Made by a program: the position numbers and the translations under genes. From Ignavibacteria bacterium (GTDB taxonomy: Bacteria; Bacteroidota; Ignavibacteria; Ignavibacteriales; Melioribacteraceae), in the NCBI GenBank assembly GCA_027347545.1, contig DAIEQT010000422.1:1-11693 (forward strand): 11,693 bases of DNA, written 5' to 3'. Shown here one piece after another: positions 5,096 to 11,693 of this stretch (positions within the stretch are counted from its first letter, which is position 1; the number at the start of each line of letters is the position of its first letter). The notes below the pieces were generated by a model. The model did no database searches. It saw only the letters and a list, made by a program, of their open reading frames with translations, and was not told where the DNA came from.

Positions 5096-7522
5096 TTAAA
5101 ATAAGGAGGCTACCGGAAGCGTAATGATAAACGTTGCGCCGGTTCCGGTTGCGCTTTCAACTTCAATTTTTCCGTTGTGCGCTTCAACTATTTTTTTAGT
5201 AATTGCAAGCCCCAGACCGGTTCCCTCTTTCTTTCCGTAAGACATAAACGGCTCGAATATTTTTTCTGTAAAACCTTCGGGAATTCCAAGTCCGTTATCT
5301 CTAATAAGTATTCTTACATTTTTGTTTTCACGCTTTGTTGAAACATAAATGCTTCCGCCTTCCGGCATAGCATCGCAAGCATTTTTGATGATGTGCATAT
5401 AGCACTGGAAAAATTCTTTTATATCAACCTTTACGGTTACATCTTTTTCAAACTCGTTGTAAATCTGGCAGCTGCGGGAAATAACAAAAGTTTCAACGCG
5501 CGAAGCGTAATCCGCCAAAGTATTATTTAGACTAACATTTACCGCGCGAAGAATTGTTTTCCCTTCCGAATAGCTTGAAGTTGTTTGAACAAGATCTGCA
5601 ACTTGAACAAGTTGTTCCAAAAGCATTTCAATAATCTGAATTGAGTCTTGCGGCAGTTGTTTATGAAGAAGATGTTCCGCATAACGTTTGCTAACCAAAA
5701 CCGGTTTCTTAATATCTTGAATTAAGAAATTTGCCATCTTGCCGAGTGAGTGAACGCGCTCTGCGGTTAAAAGCTTTTCAACAAGCTCTGCATTTTGCAA
5801 AGCTATTGCCGAGTGAATAGATAATGCGGCAAGAAATACTTCGTCGCGACCGGAAAACTCACCATTCTTACTGTTGAGCAATTGCAGAACTCCGATTATC
5901 AATCCGGTATTATTTTTTATTGGGAAGCAGATCATGTTTCTTGTTACATAACCGCTTGATCTATCGTAATCTTTATTGAAACGCGGATCGTTTTGCACAT
6001 CCTTTATGTTAAGCGTTTCGCCATTCTTTGCAACGTAACCTGCCAGACCATCGCCAATTCTTAATCTGATTTCTTTTACATTGTTGCCAATTAGAACAAG
6101 CGACCACAATTCGTTCTTTTCTTTATCAACAAGATAAAGTGTTCCTCTGTCCGCACCGGTAAGCTCTGTCGCAACATCAACAATGTTTCTCAATAGTTCA
6201 TCAATTTTAATTGTTGAGTTAACCATTTCCGCAGCACGCAGAATCATCTCAAGTTCATCTTTCGACATTCGGGAATCATCTGTAGCTGGAAGAGTATAAC
6301 TTCTGGTCGGAGCTGAACCCGGAGTTTCAACAACTGGCGAGTGTACTTGCTCTTCTTCCTTTGCCAGTGCTTTAATCTGGGCATCTGCTTCAGCAAAAAT
6401 ATCTTCGCTTTCATAATCTTGTGGAACCGGTTTAAAGGAAGGGGGAGTTTGGGGCGGTTCTACCTTTGCAGACGTCGGCGCCATTGATTCTATGTTAAAT
6501 TTTGGTTCTTCTTTTACTGGTGGAACAACTTCTTTCGGCTCTTCAAAACCCATTGCGGCAAAGAATTGGTTATCATCTTCTTTTGGTTGAAATAAAGAGG
6601 GAGCTTCAGCCTTAGCAACCGGAGGTTGTGGAGTTTCGTATTTCTGGAATTGTTCTTCAGGCGAAATTGAACTGCCGCTAAGCATATTAAATAAGGCGTC
6701 GTTTAAGCCTTCATCCAGCTTTGCACTAATGCCAGGCTGAGGCATTTCAACAAACGGTTTTGGTTCTTCCTTTTTAATAACCGGCTCTGCATTAACCGAC
6801 CGCCCTTCTGGCAATTCAAATTCTGCTTTTATTATTCCATCTTCGTTATAAATGTCGGAGCCAAAAGTCATGATATCGTCAAACGGATTTTCTTTTTTAG
6901 GTTCTTCAACTTTTTCTAAAGGATGAACAAGATTCTCTTCTTCGAAACGGCTGGAATCAGAAATTGATTGAAAGAATAAGTGGGTGTTGGAATGGTCTTC
7001 GACTTTTTCTTTACTTTGTACGGGAGGAGTTTCTTTAATTGGTTCGCTCCAAGTTGGCGGAGTGAGTTTCTCTTCTCTTTTTGCTTCTTGAATTGCGGTT
7101 CGTTTGAAATTAATTTCTTCTTCAATTTCAGACATTGGCTCGCGGAGATTAAGCATCACCTGATGATCTTGCCTTATTAGTTCATCAACTTCTTCTTTCA
7201 TTAACGAAATTAAATACGTATCTCTAAGCGCAACTGCTGTTGACGTTCTCGAAGTTTCTTCAAAAAATTCTTCTTGTCCAAAAAAATCATTCTCGTTAAA
7301 AATGAATGATTTTGTTTTGCCGAGCAGGCGTTTTTTTAACAGATTAATTTCGCCGCTTATAACAAGAAATATATGGTCCGCATAATCACCTTCACGGAAA
7401 AGTATTTCACCTTCGCCAATAGTTATCAGCCTGCCCTTAATTCCTCGCAGATCAATATTTTCTATATCTACGTTTTTAAGTAACTTGTTCTTACTTAACG
7501 AGACCATCAACTGGTTTTCCAT
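5096..7522 (-). CDS. cNMP-domain / GAF / histidine-kinase-like sensor lacking the expected phospho-accepting His
   Basis: This is an 808-residue cytoplasmic protein with no membrane segment. Residues about 15-117 form a CRP-like cyclic-nucleotide-binding fold (Phe-Arg-Glu-Gly-Asp...Val-Ile-Ser-Gly-Glu, then Phe-Gly-Gln...Arg-Thr-Ser-Thr-Ala-Val-Ala). Gln83 stands where CRP has its ribose-binding Glu, so the ligand may not be cAMP. Residues about 135-415 are a Pro/Glu/Lys-rich, probably disordered linker. Residues about 425-580 are a GAF domain. Residues 588-650 resemble a dimerisation/phosphotransfer helix pair, but the H-box reads Leu-Ile-Gln-Asp-Ile-Lys-Lys-Pro, with Gln602 at the usual His. 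Residues about 700-805 are a HATPase_c domain with N-box Asn714, G1 Asp742-Gly-Leu-Gly746, an F-box at 756-761 and G2 Gly767-Thr-Gly-Leu-Gly771, all apparently intact. It heads the miaA operon and has AGG about 8 bases before its ATG. No response regulator is adjacent. Domain calls are strong; the output is unknown. Confidence 0.88.
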   Translation of the reverse strand: MENQLMVSLSKNKLLKNVDIENIDLRGIKGRLITIGEGEILFREGDYADHIFLVISGEINLLKKRLLGKTKSFIFNENDFFGQEEFFEETSRTSTAVALRDTYLISLMKEEVDELIRQDHQVMLNLREPMSEIEEEINFKRTAIQEAKREEKLTPPTWSEPIKETPPVQSKEKVEDHSNTHLFFQSISDSSRFEEENLVHPLEKVEEPKKENPFDDIMTFGSDIYNEDGIIKAEFELPEGRSVNAEPVIKKEEPKPFVEMPQPGISAKLDEGLNDALFNMLSGSSISPEEQFQKYETPQPPVAKAEAPSLFQPKEDDNQFFAAMGFEEPKEVVPPVKEEPKFNIESMAPTSAKVEPPQTPPSFKPVPQDYESEDIFAEADAQIKALAKEEEQVHSPVVETPGSAPTRSYTLPATDDSRMSKDELEMILRAAEMVNSTIKIDELLRNIVDVATELTGADRGTLYLVDKEKNELWSLVLIGNNVKEIRLRIGDGLAGYVAKNGETLNIKDVQNDPRFNKDYDRSSGYVTRNMICFPIKNNTGLIIGVLQLLNSKNGEFSGRDEVFLAALSIHSAIALQNAELVEKLLTAERVHSLGKMANFLIQDIKKPVLVSKRYAEHLLHKQLPQDSIQIIEMLLEQLVQVADLVQTTSSYSEGKTILRAVNVSLNNTLADYASRVETFVISRSCQIYNEFEKDVTVKVDIKEFFQCYMHIIKNACDAMPEGGSIYVSTKRENKNVRILIRDNGLGIPEGFTEKIFEPFMSYGKKEGTGLGLAITKKIVEAHNGKIEVESATGTGATFIITLPVASLF

Positions 7523-7551
7523 TTGTACGCCTATAAGTGAGGAAAAAATTT
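7523..7551. promoter_or_regulatory. 29-bp divergent intergenic region between sensor and glycosylase genes
   Basis: The sensor ATG (minus, 7522) and the glycosylase ATG (plus, 7552) are only 29 bases apart. The gap holds a ribosome binding site for each: AGG on the minus strand at 7530-7532 and GTGAGGA on the plus strand at 7537-7543. There is no room for two conventional promoters, so at least one must lie inside the neighbouring coding sequence. I could not pick out a convincing -35/-10 pair. Confidence 0.5.
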
Positions 7552-8166
7552 ATGCACAAAAGTGAATTCAATAAAGGAATAAAGCATCTATGTAAGCATG
7601 ATAAAATACTAAGTGAAATAATAAAAAACTATGGCATCCGTAATTTACGTTCTCACCGCAAATACTTCAATTTATTATTAGGAGCTATAATCGGGCAGCA
7701 GCTTTCCACAAAAGCTGCTGATTCTATCCAAAAACGGTTTATGGATTATTTTGCCGACAAACCGGGGCCGGAGTTAATTCTGGCAACAGAGCACTCTGTT
7801 TTACGCGGCATTGGTCTTTCCAACGCAAAGGTAAGTTACGTAAAAGATTTATCACAAAAAGTGCTCTCTAAAGAAGTTAGACTCGCTGGAATCTCCCGCA
7901 AAACCGACGATGAGGTAATTGCTGAATTGACTAAAGTTAAAGGAATTGGGGTGTGGAGCGCACACATGTTTTTGATGTTTACACTTGGCAGACCAAATAT
8001 TTTGCCTACCGGAGATCTTGGCATTCGCAAAGCTGTTATGTTAAATTACCAATTAAAAAAAATGCCCACTGAACAAAAGGTTGAGCTGATTGCCAAGAAA
8101 AATAATTGGCACCCCTATTGCTCCATTGCCAGTTTGTATATGTGGCGAAGTTTAGATAATAAATAA
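7552..8166 (+). CDS. HhH-GPD DNA glycosylase, AlkA-like (3-methyladenine DNA glycosylase)
   Basis: This enzyme is predicted to flip out and excise alkylated bases such as 3-methyladenine, starting base-excision repair. I chose ATG 7552 (204 residues) over GTG 7537 because GTGAGGA at 7537-7543 then sits at ribosome-binding-site distance. A helix with Ile-Ile-Gly-Gln-Gln-Leu-Ser (about 46-52) resembles the substrate pocket entry of the family. The helix-hairpin-helix reads Val-Lys-Gly-Ile-Gly-Val-Trp-Ser-Ala. The catalytic Asp155 lies in Pro-Thr-Gly-Asp-Leu-Gly-Ile-Arg. Trp135 occupies the position of the catalytic Lys in bifunctional Nth/Ogg enzymes, so a monofunctional enzyme is expected. There is no AlkA N-terminal domain and no Fe-S cluster Cys set. 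It is followed 36 bases later by an ECF sigma gene, probably in the same transcript. The family is sure; the lesion range is inference. Confidence 0.9.
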   Translation: MHKSEFNKGIKHLCKHDKILSEIIKNYGIRNLRSHRKYFNLLLGAIIGQQLSTKAADSIQKRFMDYFADKPGPELILATEHSVLRGIGLSNAKVSYVKDLSQKVLSKEVRLAGISRKTDDEVIAELTKVKGIGVWSAHMFLMFTLGRPNILPTGDLGIRKAVMLNYQLKKMPTEQKVELIAKKNNWHPYCSIASLYMWRSLDNK

Positions 8167-8202
8167 ATTTTAGAATCTTCGGCGGAAAAGAATCATCTTA
8201 TT

Positions 8203-8766
8203 ATGGAAGAAGAAAAACTTATTGAATTAGCACAGGGCGGTGATAGAAAAGCTCTCGGTGAATTGGTTAAACTTTACGAGCAAACTGTTTACAACTTCTC
8301 ATTTAAAATTTGCCGTAATAAGGAAAAAGCTGAAAACACAATGCAAGAAACATTTCTGAGCATGGTGAAGAGCTTAAGCCAATTCAGCGGTCAATCCAAA
8401 CTATCAACTTGGCTTTACCGTGTTGTTTCTAATCATTGCTTAATGTTAGCACGCTCTCAAGGCAAGCATGAATACTCTTCGTTTGAAGATGAGAACGCTT
8501 CGATTGACGAGAAAGAAATTGCTGACTGGAAAGTAACGCCGGATAAAGTTACCGAGAATGTTGAGCTAAAAAACATGCTTGATGCTGCAATTCAAAAACT
8601 ACCGGCGGAGTATAGAGTTGTCTTCTTACTGCGCGATGTTGAAGGATTTTCCACAGAGGAAACTGCGAAGATGGTAGAGCTTTCTATAGCCGCTACTAAG
8701 TCCAGGCTTCACCGCGCAAGATCGTTTTTGAGAAATGAATTAAACAGGGTGTTAGCTTATGAATGA
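8203..8766 (+). CDS. ECF-type RNA polymerase sigma factor
   Basis: This 187-residue group 4 sigma factor directs RNA polymerase to a specific stress or envelope regulon. Region 2 covers about residues 17-87 and includes an Ala-Glu-Asn-Thr-Met-Gln-Glu-Thr-Phe segment (43-51), close to the common Ala-Glu-Asp-Leu-Thr-Gln-Glu-Thr-Phe, then Ser-Thr-Trp-Leu-Tyr-Arg-Val at 68-74. An acidic linker follows (about 90-118). Region 4 covers about 122-180, with a helix-turn-helix ending in Thr-Lys-Ser-Arg-Leu-His-Arg-Ala-Arg. There is no region 1.1 or 3. The anti-sigma start codon lies inside its last codons (8-base overlap), the usual arrangement for a sigma factor and its inhibitor. The start is ATG 8203; the only purine-rich upstream element (8181-8190) is distant, so initiation may be weak. 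The target promoters are not recognisable in the window. Confidence 0.93.
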   Translation: MEEEKLIELAQGGDRKALGELVKLYEQTVYNFSFKICRNKEKAENTMQETFLSMVKSLSQFSGQSKLSTWLYRVVSNHCLMLARSQGKHEYSSFEDENASIDEKEIADWKVTPDKVTENVELKNMLDAAIQKLPAEYRVVFLLRDVEGFSTEETAKMVELSIAATKSRLHRARSFLRNELNRVLAYE

Positions 8767-8995
8767 AATAAAACCAACTTGCAAAGAAGTAATGCTTCAC
8801 ATTTGCGATAATTTGGGCGAAGAATTAAACTCGGCTAAATGTATTTCAATCAAAGCACACATGGAAAATTGCAACAACTGCAAACATTACTTTAATTCTG
8901 TTGAGACTACCATTGAGTTTTATAAAAAATACAACGTTGAACTTCCTGAAGAGGCGCACAACAGATTACTAGATATTCTTGGGTTAAAAGAATAA
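8759..8995 (+). CDS. small zinc-finger anti-sigma factor (ZAS type), soluble
   Basis: This 78-residue protein carries His34-x3-Cys38-x2-Cys41, the zinc-binding signature of ZAS/zf-HC2 anti-sigma factors, which bind and mask ECF sigma regions 2 and 4. Further possible ligands are Cys8, His14, Cys16 and Cys28; the fourth zinc ligand is probably one of these. There is no transmembrane segment and no periplasmic domain, so this is a cytoplasmic anti-sigma, as in redox-responsive pairs such as RsrA/SigR. That analogy is inference. The start overlaps the sigma gene's end by eight bases (8759-8766), with AGGG about 9 bases upstream as ribosome binding site. The coupling supports 1:1 synthesis with its sigma. 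It ends directly in a strong terminator. Confidence 0.85.
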   Translation: MNEIKPTCKEVMLHICDNLGEELNSAKCISIKAHMENCNNCKHYFNSVETTIEFYKKYNVELPEEAHNRLLDILGLKE

Positions 8996-9021
8996 AAAGC
9001 CGCTTGTAGCAGCGGCTTTTT
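8994..9021. terminator. strong bidirectional intrinsic terminator
   Basis: AAAAAGCCGC (8994-9003) pairs perfectly with GCGGCTTTTT (9012-9021) around an eight-base loop. The stem starts within the anti-sigma stop codon, and the T-run completes a plus-strand terminator. Read on the minus strand it also ends in TTTTT, so it can stop the T9SS cargo gene that ends at 9043. It separates the two convergent operons. Confidence 0.9.
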
Positions 9022-9042
9022 CAAATTTCTAATCGCTTATTA

Positions 9043-10101
9043 TTACTTTGTTAGCATCATTTTTTTAACTGCCTTAAAGCTTCCAACTTGCAATTTGTAG
9101 AAATAAACTCCAGAAGATAATTGCACATTAGCAAACTTAGCATTGTAAACACCAGCTTGCTTAAATTCATTTACTAATGTTGCAACTTCATTTCCTATTA
9201 CATCATAAACTTTTAGAGTAACATTTCCGGCTTCCGGTAATTGATAATTAATTACCGTACTCGGGTTGAACGGATTTGGATAGTTTTGGTTCAATTCATA
9301 TTTCGTTGGGATTGATGTTTCTTCAACATCTGTCGCCGTTAGCAAAGTATTCCATGATGTTGCAATGCGAATTCCATCTAATTTCAATGCCGATGCGGCA
9401 GAGGTGCTACCCTGACGTATAGTAATATGATAAAAATCGGTAGGATCTCCTTTAGCGCTGTAAACGTGTGGTCCAACTTCTGAAGTAGCCGGTTCGGCTG
9501 ATGGGATAGTAGTACCAAAAACATAGATGCTTTCTGCATCATCGTCCGCGGTGGCTGCATTAAAAGTATGTTTTATAACAACTACATAAGTCTTGTTAAA
9601 AGAAAGAACAGTACTTCCATAAACATAGCCGCCAGTAAGCTCGCTGGATTTGCTGATTCCTATAGAGTATCCTGTACCATTGGATTTTAAATGCGTTCTA
9701 GCATAATAATTAGTTTGACCTGAAGATTGTGTTCCGGAAGAGTTAACAAAATATTGTGGAGAGAGAGCAATAAAATAATCACCGGTTTGAGCTGACTGTA
9801 CATCCAAAAGGAAAGCTAAATAAATACTTCCAGTAGAAACGATAGGAAATGTTTTATATACATCTTCTCCTGTAGTTTTTAATGTTATCGAGTTACCGGC
9901 AACCGATGGATAACCGGTAAATGTTAATCCGGGAGATGTAACCGCTATTGCGTTTGTTGTTCCGGAACTAACGGTCCACCCTTTAGCTGTTAATAAATCG
10001 CCGGCGTTGTAATTGAAATCTTCTACAAACAATGCTTGAGCATAGTTTGTACTAACGGATACCACAAGAAGTATGCTAAGTATTTGTAAAGCTTTTTTCA
10101 T
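9043..10101 (-). CDS. secreted protein with C-terminal T9SS (type A) sorting domain
   Basis: This is a 352-residue exported protein. A Sec signal peptide (Met-Lys-Lys, a hydrophobic core, then Tyr-Ala-Gln-Ala, with cleavage after about residue 23) is followed by a Ser/Thr/Gly-rich region of beta character (about 24-250) that I cannot assign. It begins Val-Glu-Asp-Phe-Asn-Tyr and resembles the jelly-roll, LamG-like modules common in these bacteria, but no catalytic residues stand out. Residues about 268-352 are the T9SS sorting domain, with Asn-Tyr-Pro-Asn-Pro-Phe-Asn-Pro at 273-280, Val-Tyr-Asp at 298-300, Gly-Val-Tyr-Phe-Tyr-Lys near the end, and a basic Lys-Lys-Met-Met-Leu tail. The domain directs passage through the outer membrane and attachment to, or release from, the surface. 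AAAAAGAGG at 10107-10115 (minus) gives a good ribosome binding site. It follows a TonB receptor gene, but a terminator-like hairpin lies between them. Confidence 0.9.
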   Translation of the reverse strand: MKKALQILSILLVVSVSTNYAQALFVEDFNYNAGDLLTAKGWTVSSGTTNAIAVTSPGLTFTGYPSVAGNSITLKTTGEDVYKTFPIVSTGSIYLAFLLDVQSAQTGDYFIALSPQYFVNSSGTQSSGQTNYYARTHLKSNGTGYSIGISKSSELTGGYVYGSTVLSFNKTYVVVIKHTFNAATADDDAESIYVFGTTIPSAEPATSEVGPHVYSAKGDPTDFYHITIRQGSTSAASALKLDGIRIATSWNTLLTATDVEETSIPTKYELNQNYPNPFNPSTVINYQLPEAGNVTLKVYDVIGNEVATLVNEFKQAGVYNAKFANVQLSSGVYFYKLQVGSFKAVKKMMLTK

Positions 10102-10180
10102 GATAACCTCTTTTTGATTAGTTAAGAAACCTCGAATTCATAATAAAACTATGTAAAAGTTGATTAAGATGCTCTGTTAC

Positions 10181-10197
10181 AATGTTATGAAAACATT
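10181..10197. repeat. 6-bp perfect inverted repeat upstream of the T9SS cargo gene
   Basis: AATGTT (10181-10186) and AACATT (10192-10197) form a perfect inverted repeat with a five-base spacer, 80-96 bases before the cargo gene's ATG. The rest of the gap 10102-10239 is AT-rich, and I see no clear promoter in it. The repeat could be an operator half-site pair, but an AT-rich repeat of this size can occur by chance. Confidence 0.25.
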
Positions 10198-10206
10198 AAA
10201 ATATCA

Positions 10207-10229
10207 GCGGAGCTTTAAATAAGCTCCGC
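10207..10229 (-). terminator. hairpin after the TonB receptor gene, probable terminator
   Basis: GCGGAGCTT (10207-10215) pairs perfectly over 9 bp with AAGCTCCGC (10221-10229), with a five-base loop. It starts 11 bases after the receptor's stop codon on the minus strand. The sequence after it (minus) is TGATATTTTAAT, an interrupted T-run, so termination may be partial and read-through into the T9SS cargo gene is possible. Confidence 0.6.
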
Positions 10230-10239
10230 AAAAATCATT

Positions 10240-11693
10240 TTAGAATGTAAAAGCAACCTGAACATTATACCATCTTTCTCTTCCGTAGAAGAATTTTGCT
10301 GTAGAGAAAGTATGTGTTGTTACAGATGTTCCTCCGTCAAGAGCATCCAAAATATAATCTTTGTTGTTCAACAAATTGAAAACGTGAAAATATAAGTTTG
10401 CTTTCTTCACAAAGAAATCCGAGAAGTAATAAGTGAGCCCTAAGTGGAAATCCAAAATATTTACAGTTGGCAATTCCCAAGATTGTGTGCGATCGTTCAT
10501 ATTTGTTCTTGCGTCCGGATTAAAGCTTGCAAAATTCTTTCCTTCAAATTTATACACCGGATTGATGAACATGTTTAATCCGCGCATCAGATTGATTCTA
10601 TAATTAATTTGAATGTTTGCCTGTTGCTGTGGAAATTCGCTAACATATAAATCATTCACATAAAGATTTACTTTTTTAATTGCTGTCGGGTTATTTTCCG
10701 GGGCTATTAAAGCTTCAACATCGTTTTGGAATTTACCAACAACATAAGAAGCGGCTCCTTTCAGTTCTAATCCCTTCATAATTCTAAGCACACCTTCAAA
10801 CTCAGCGCCGGAGTGAAGTTGCTCGGAACCGGAAATGTTTGCATACTTTGTTACCGGATCACCCGTGTTCGGATCTATATCAGAATATGAAACTGTGATA
10901 GCTCTATCTTTCCATTTTGTATAGAAGCCGTTAGCTCTAAACAAAACATCCTGGGTTGATAATACGTAACCCAATTCCAAGCCTAGCACTTTTTCGTTTC
11001 TGGCATTGCCGGAAACAAGGTTTGTATTGTTGGCAAAAATATTATTTACCATTGGCGCAGATGAAAAATATCCAACATTAAAGAAAGCTTGGTTGTAAGA
11101 ATCAATATTATAGTTCAATCCGGTTTTAGCTGTATATCCAAAAAAGTTTTGCCATTCAGTTTCTCTAAATGGATTGGAATTTAGATATAAGAAATAATCT
11201 AATCTCTTTGCGCCTTGAGATGATGCCGACAAATTGATAAACGTAGAGAGGTTTCCGGTTTTATATTCCAACTGTCCAAACCCACCATATTGACGAACAT
11301 AAAAATCATTGTAGTAATTTACCTTTCCGCCAACTTCAACTTTTTTGCCGGTGTTATTAGCCCCTATTCCATTTACGTCCTTGAAATCAACATAATAATC
11401 ACCGCCTAAAAGATTTCTTATTTCTTGATAGTGCACACCAACGTAATAACGCCCGTCAATACCCAGATTCAAAGTAAACTCAGGACTTAATTCGGTCTTA
11501 TAAGTAGAAAGCAATCCAGTCCAGTTATGATTGTTAACCGAGTTTCTCAATACAGTTGAAATTGAACGGTGCTTAGTTGCATCATATTTAATATCAACTT
11601 GTTTTGAATTTATACTCCAAACTTTATCATAGTCTCTGTAGTTTTGATAAACTGGATCTTGCGTTTTAGTTATTGCCGGCGCGAATGGTCCTA
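10240..11693 (-). CDS. TonB-dependent outer-membrane receptor, C-terminal beta-barrel fragment
   Basis: The frame stays open from the stop at 10240 to the right edge, giving about 483 residues of the C-terminal part. The start lies outside, and a TTG at 11550 is not a real start because reading continues above it. The fragment shows repeated amphipathic beta strands with alternating aromatic residues, a segment of the type Ala-Asn-Gly-Phe-Tyr-Thr-Lys-Trp-Lys-Asp-Arg, a Ser-Gly-Ala-Glu-Phe-Glu turn and a final strand ending in Phe, the usual Bam insertion signal. These are typical of the barrel of TonB-dependent receptors, which import large or scarce nutrients using the proton-motive force. 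The plug and any carboxypeptidase-like N-terminal domain are off the window, so the substrate cannot be inferred. The gene lies 138 bases before the T9SS cargo gene on the same strand, with a hairpin between. No SusD-like gene is seen in the window. Confidence 0.85.
   Translation of the reverse strand, partial: GPFAPAITKTQDPVYQNYRDYDKVWSINSKQVDIKYDATKHRSISTVLRNSVNNHNWTGLLSTYKTELSPEFTLNLGIDGRYYVGVHYQEIRNLLGGDYYVDFKDVNGIGANNTGKKVEVGGKVNYYNDFYVRQYGGFGQLEYKTGNLSTFINLSASSQGAKRLDYFLYLNSNPFRETEWQNFFGYTAKTGLNYNIDSYNQAFFNVGYFSSAPMVNNIFANNTNLVSGNARNEKVLGLELGYVLSTQDVLFRANGFYTKWKDRAITVSYSDIDPNTGDPVTKYANISGSEQLHSGAEFEGVLRIMKGLELKGAASYVVGKFQNDVEALIAPENNPTAIKKVNLYVNDLYVSEFPQQQANIQINYRINLMRGLNMFINPVYKFEGKNFASFNPDARTNMNDRTQSWELPTVNILDFHLGLTYYFSDFFVKKANLYFHVFNLLNNKDYILDALDGGTSVTTHTFSTAKFFYGRERWYNVQVAFTF

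Noticed and set aside
6916..7180. Frames within the sensor linker region on both strands
   Set aside because: The biased Lys/Glu/Phe codon content of the linker creates long open frames by chance; the cNMP-GAF-kinase frame explains the region.
11550..11552. TTG 11550 as the start of the TonB receptor gene
   Set aside because: The frame stays open to the window edge and the added residues continue the barrel pattern, so the gene is simply cut off.
1..11693. Mobile elements, CRISPR arrays, tRNA or rRNA genes
   Set aside because: I saw no transposase or integrase motifs, no spaced direct repeats and no cloverleaf-like sequence; the gene content is ordinary chromosomal.

Overview
The window looks like chromosomal DNA from a member of the Ignavibacteria or a close relative in the Bacteroidota/Chlorobiota group. 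The main evidence is a secreted protein ending in a type IX secretion (T9SS) sorting domain with the Asn-Tyr-Pro-Asn-Pro-Phe-Asn-Pro signature usual there, beside a TonB-dependent outer-membrane receptor. The assignment is inferred from gene content and style; no rRNA or tRNA gene is present. Coding density is high and no gap exceeds about 140 bases.

Layout. Bases 1-1265 (+) hold the 3' end of an SpsF-like cytidylyltransferase gene, followed after one base by a Tat-exported glycosylasparaginase. Bases 1266-1700 (+) hold a non-coding leader with a hairpin, a two-helix small membrane protein with a strong ribosome binding site, and a terminator. Bases 1715-7522 (-) hold four genes in transcription order: a large cNMP-domain/GAF/histidine-kinase-like protein, miaA, a family 2 glycosyltransferase (overlapping miaA by one base) and prfA. 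The first three form a tight operon; prfA may have its own promoter. Bases 7552-8995 (+) hold an AlkA-like DNA glycosylase, an ECF sigma factor and a small zinc-finger anti-sigma factor, ending in a strong bidirectional terminator. Bases 9043-11693 (-) hold the T9SS cargo protein and, upstream of it, a TonB-dependent receptor cut by the window edge.

How the genes may work together. The minus-strand operon joins a sensor-like protein to two translation functions (MiaA for A37 prenylation of tRNAs reading U-initial codons, RF1 for UAA/UAG termination) and a cytoplasmic glycosyltransferase. The plus-strand operon joins alkylation repair to a sigma/anti-sigma switch. The TonB receptor and T9SS protein are both destined for the cell envelope. 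The most unusual point is the sensor: the position expected for the phospho-accepting histidine is glutamine, while the ATP-binding domain looks intact. I found no clear new multi-gene defence or mobile system; the sensor and the glycosylase/ECF module are the best candidates for new biology.
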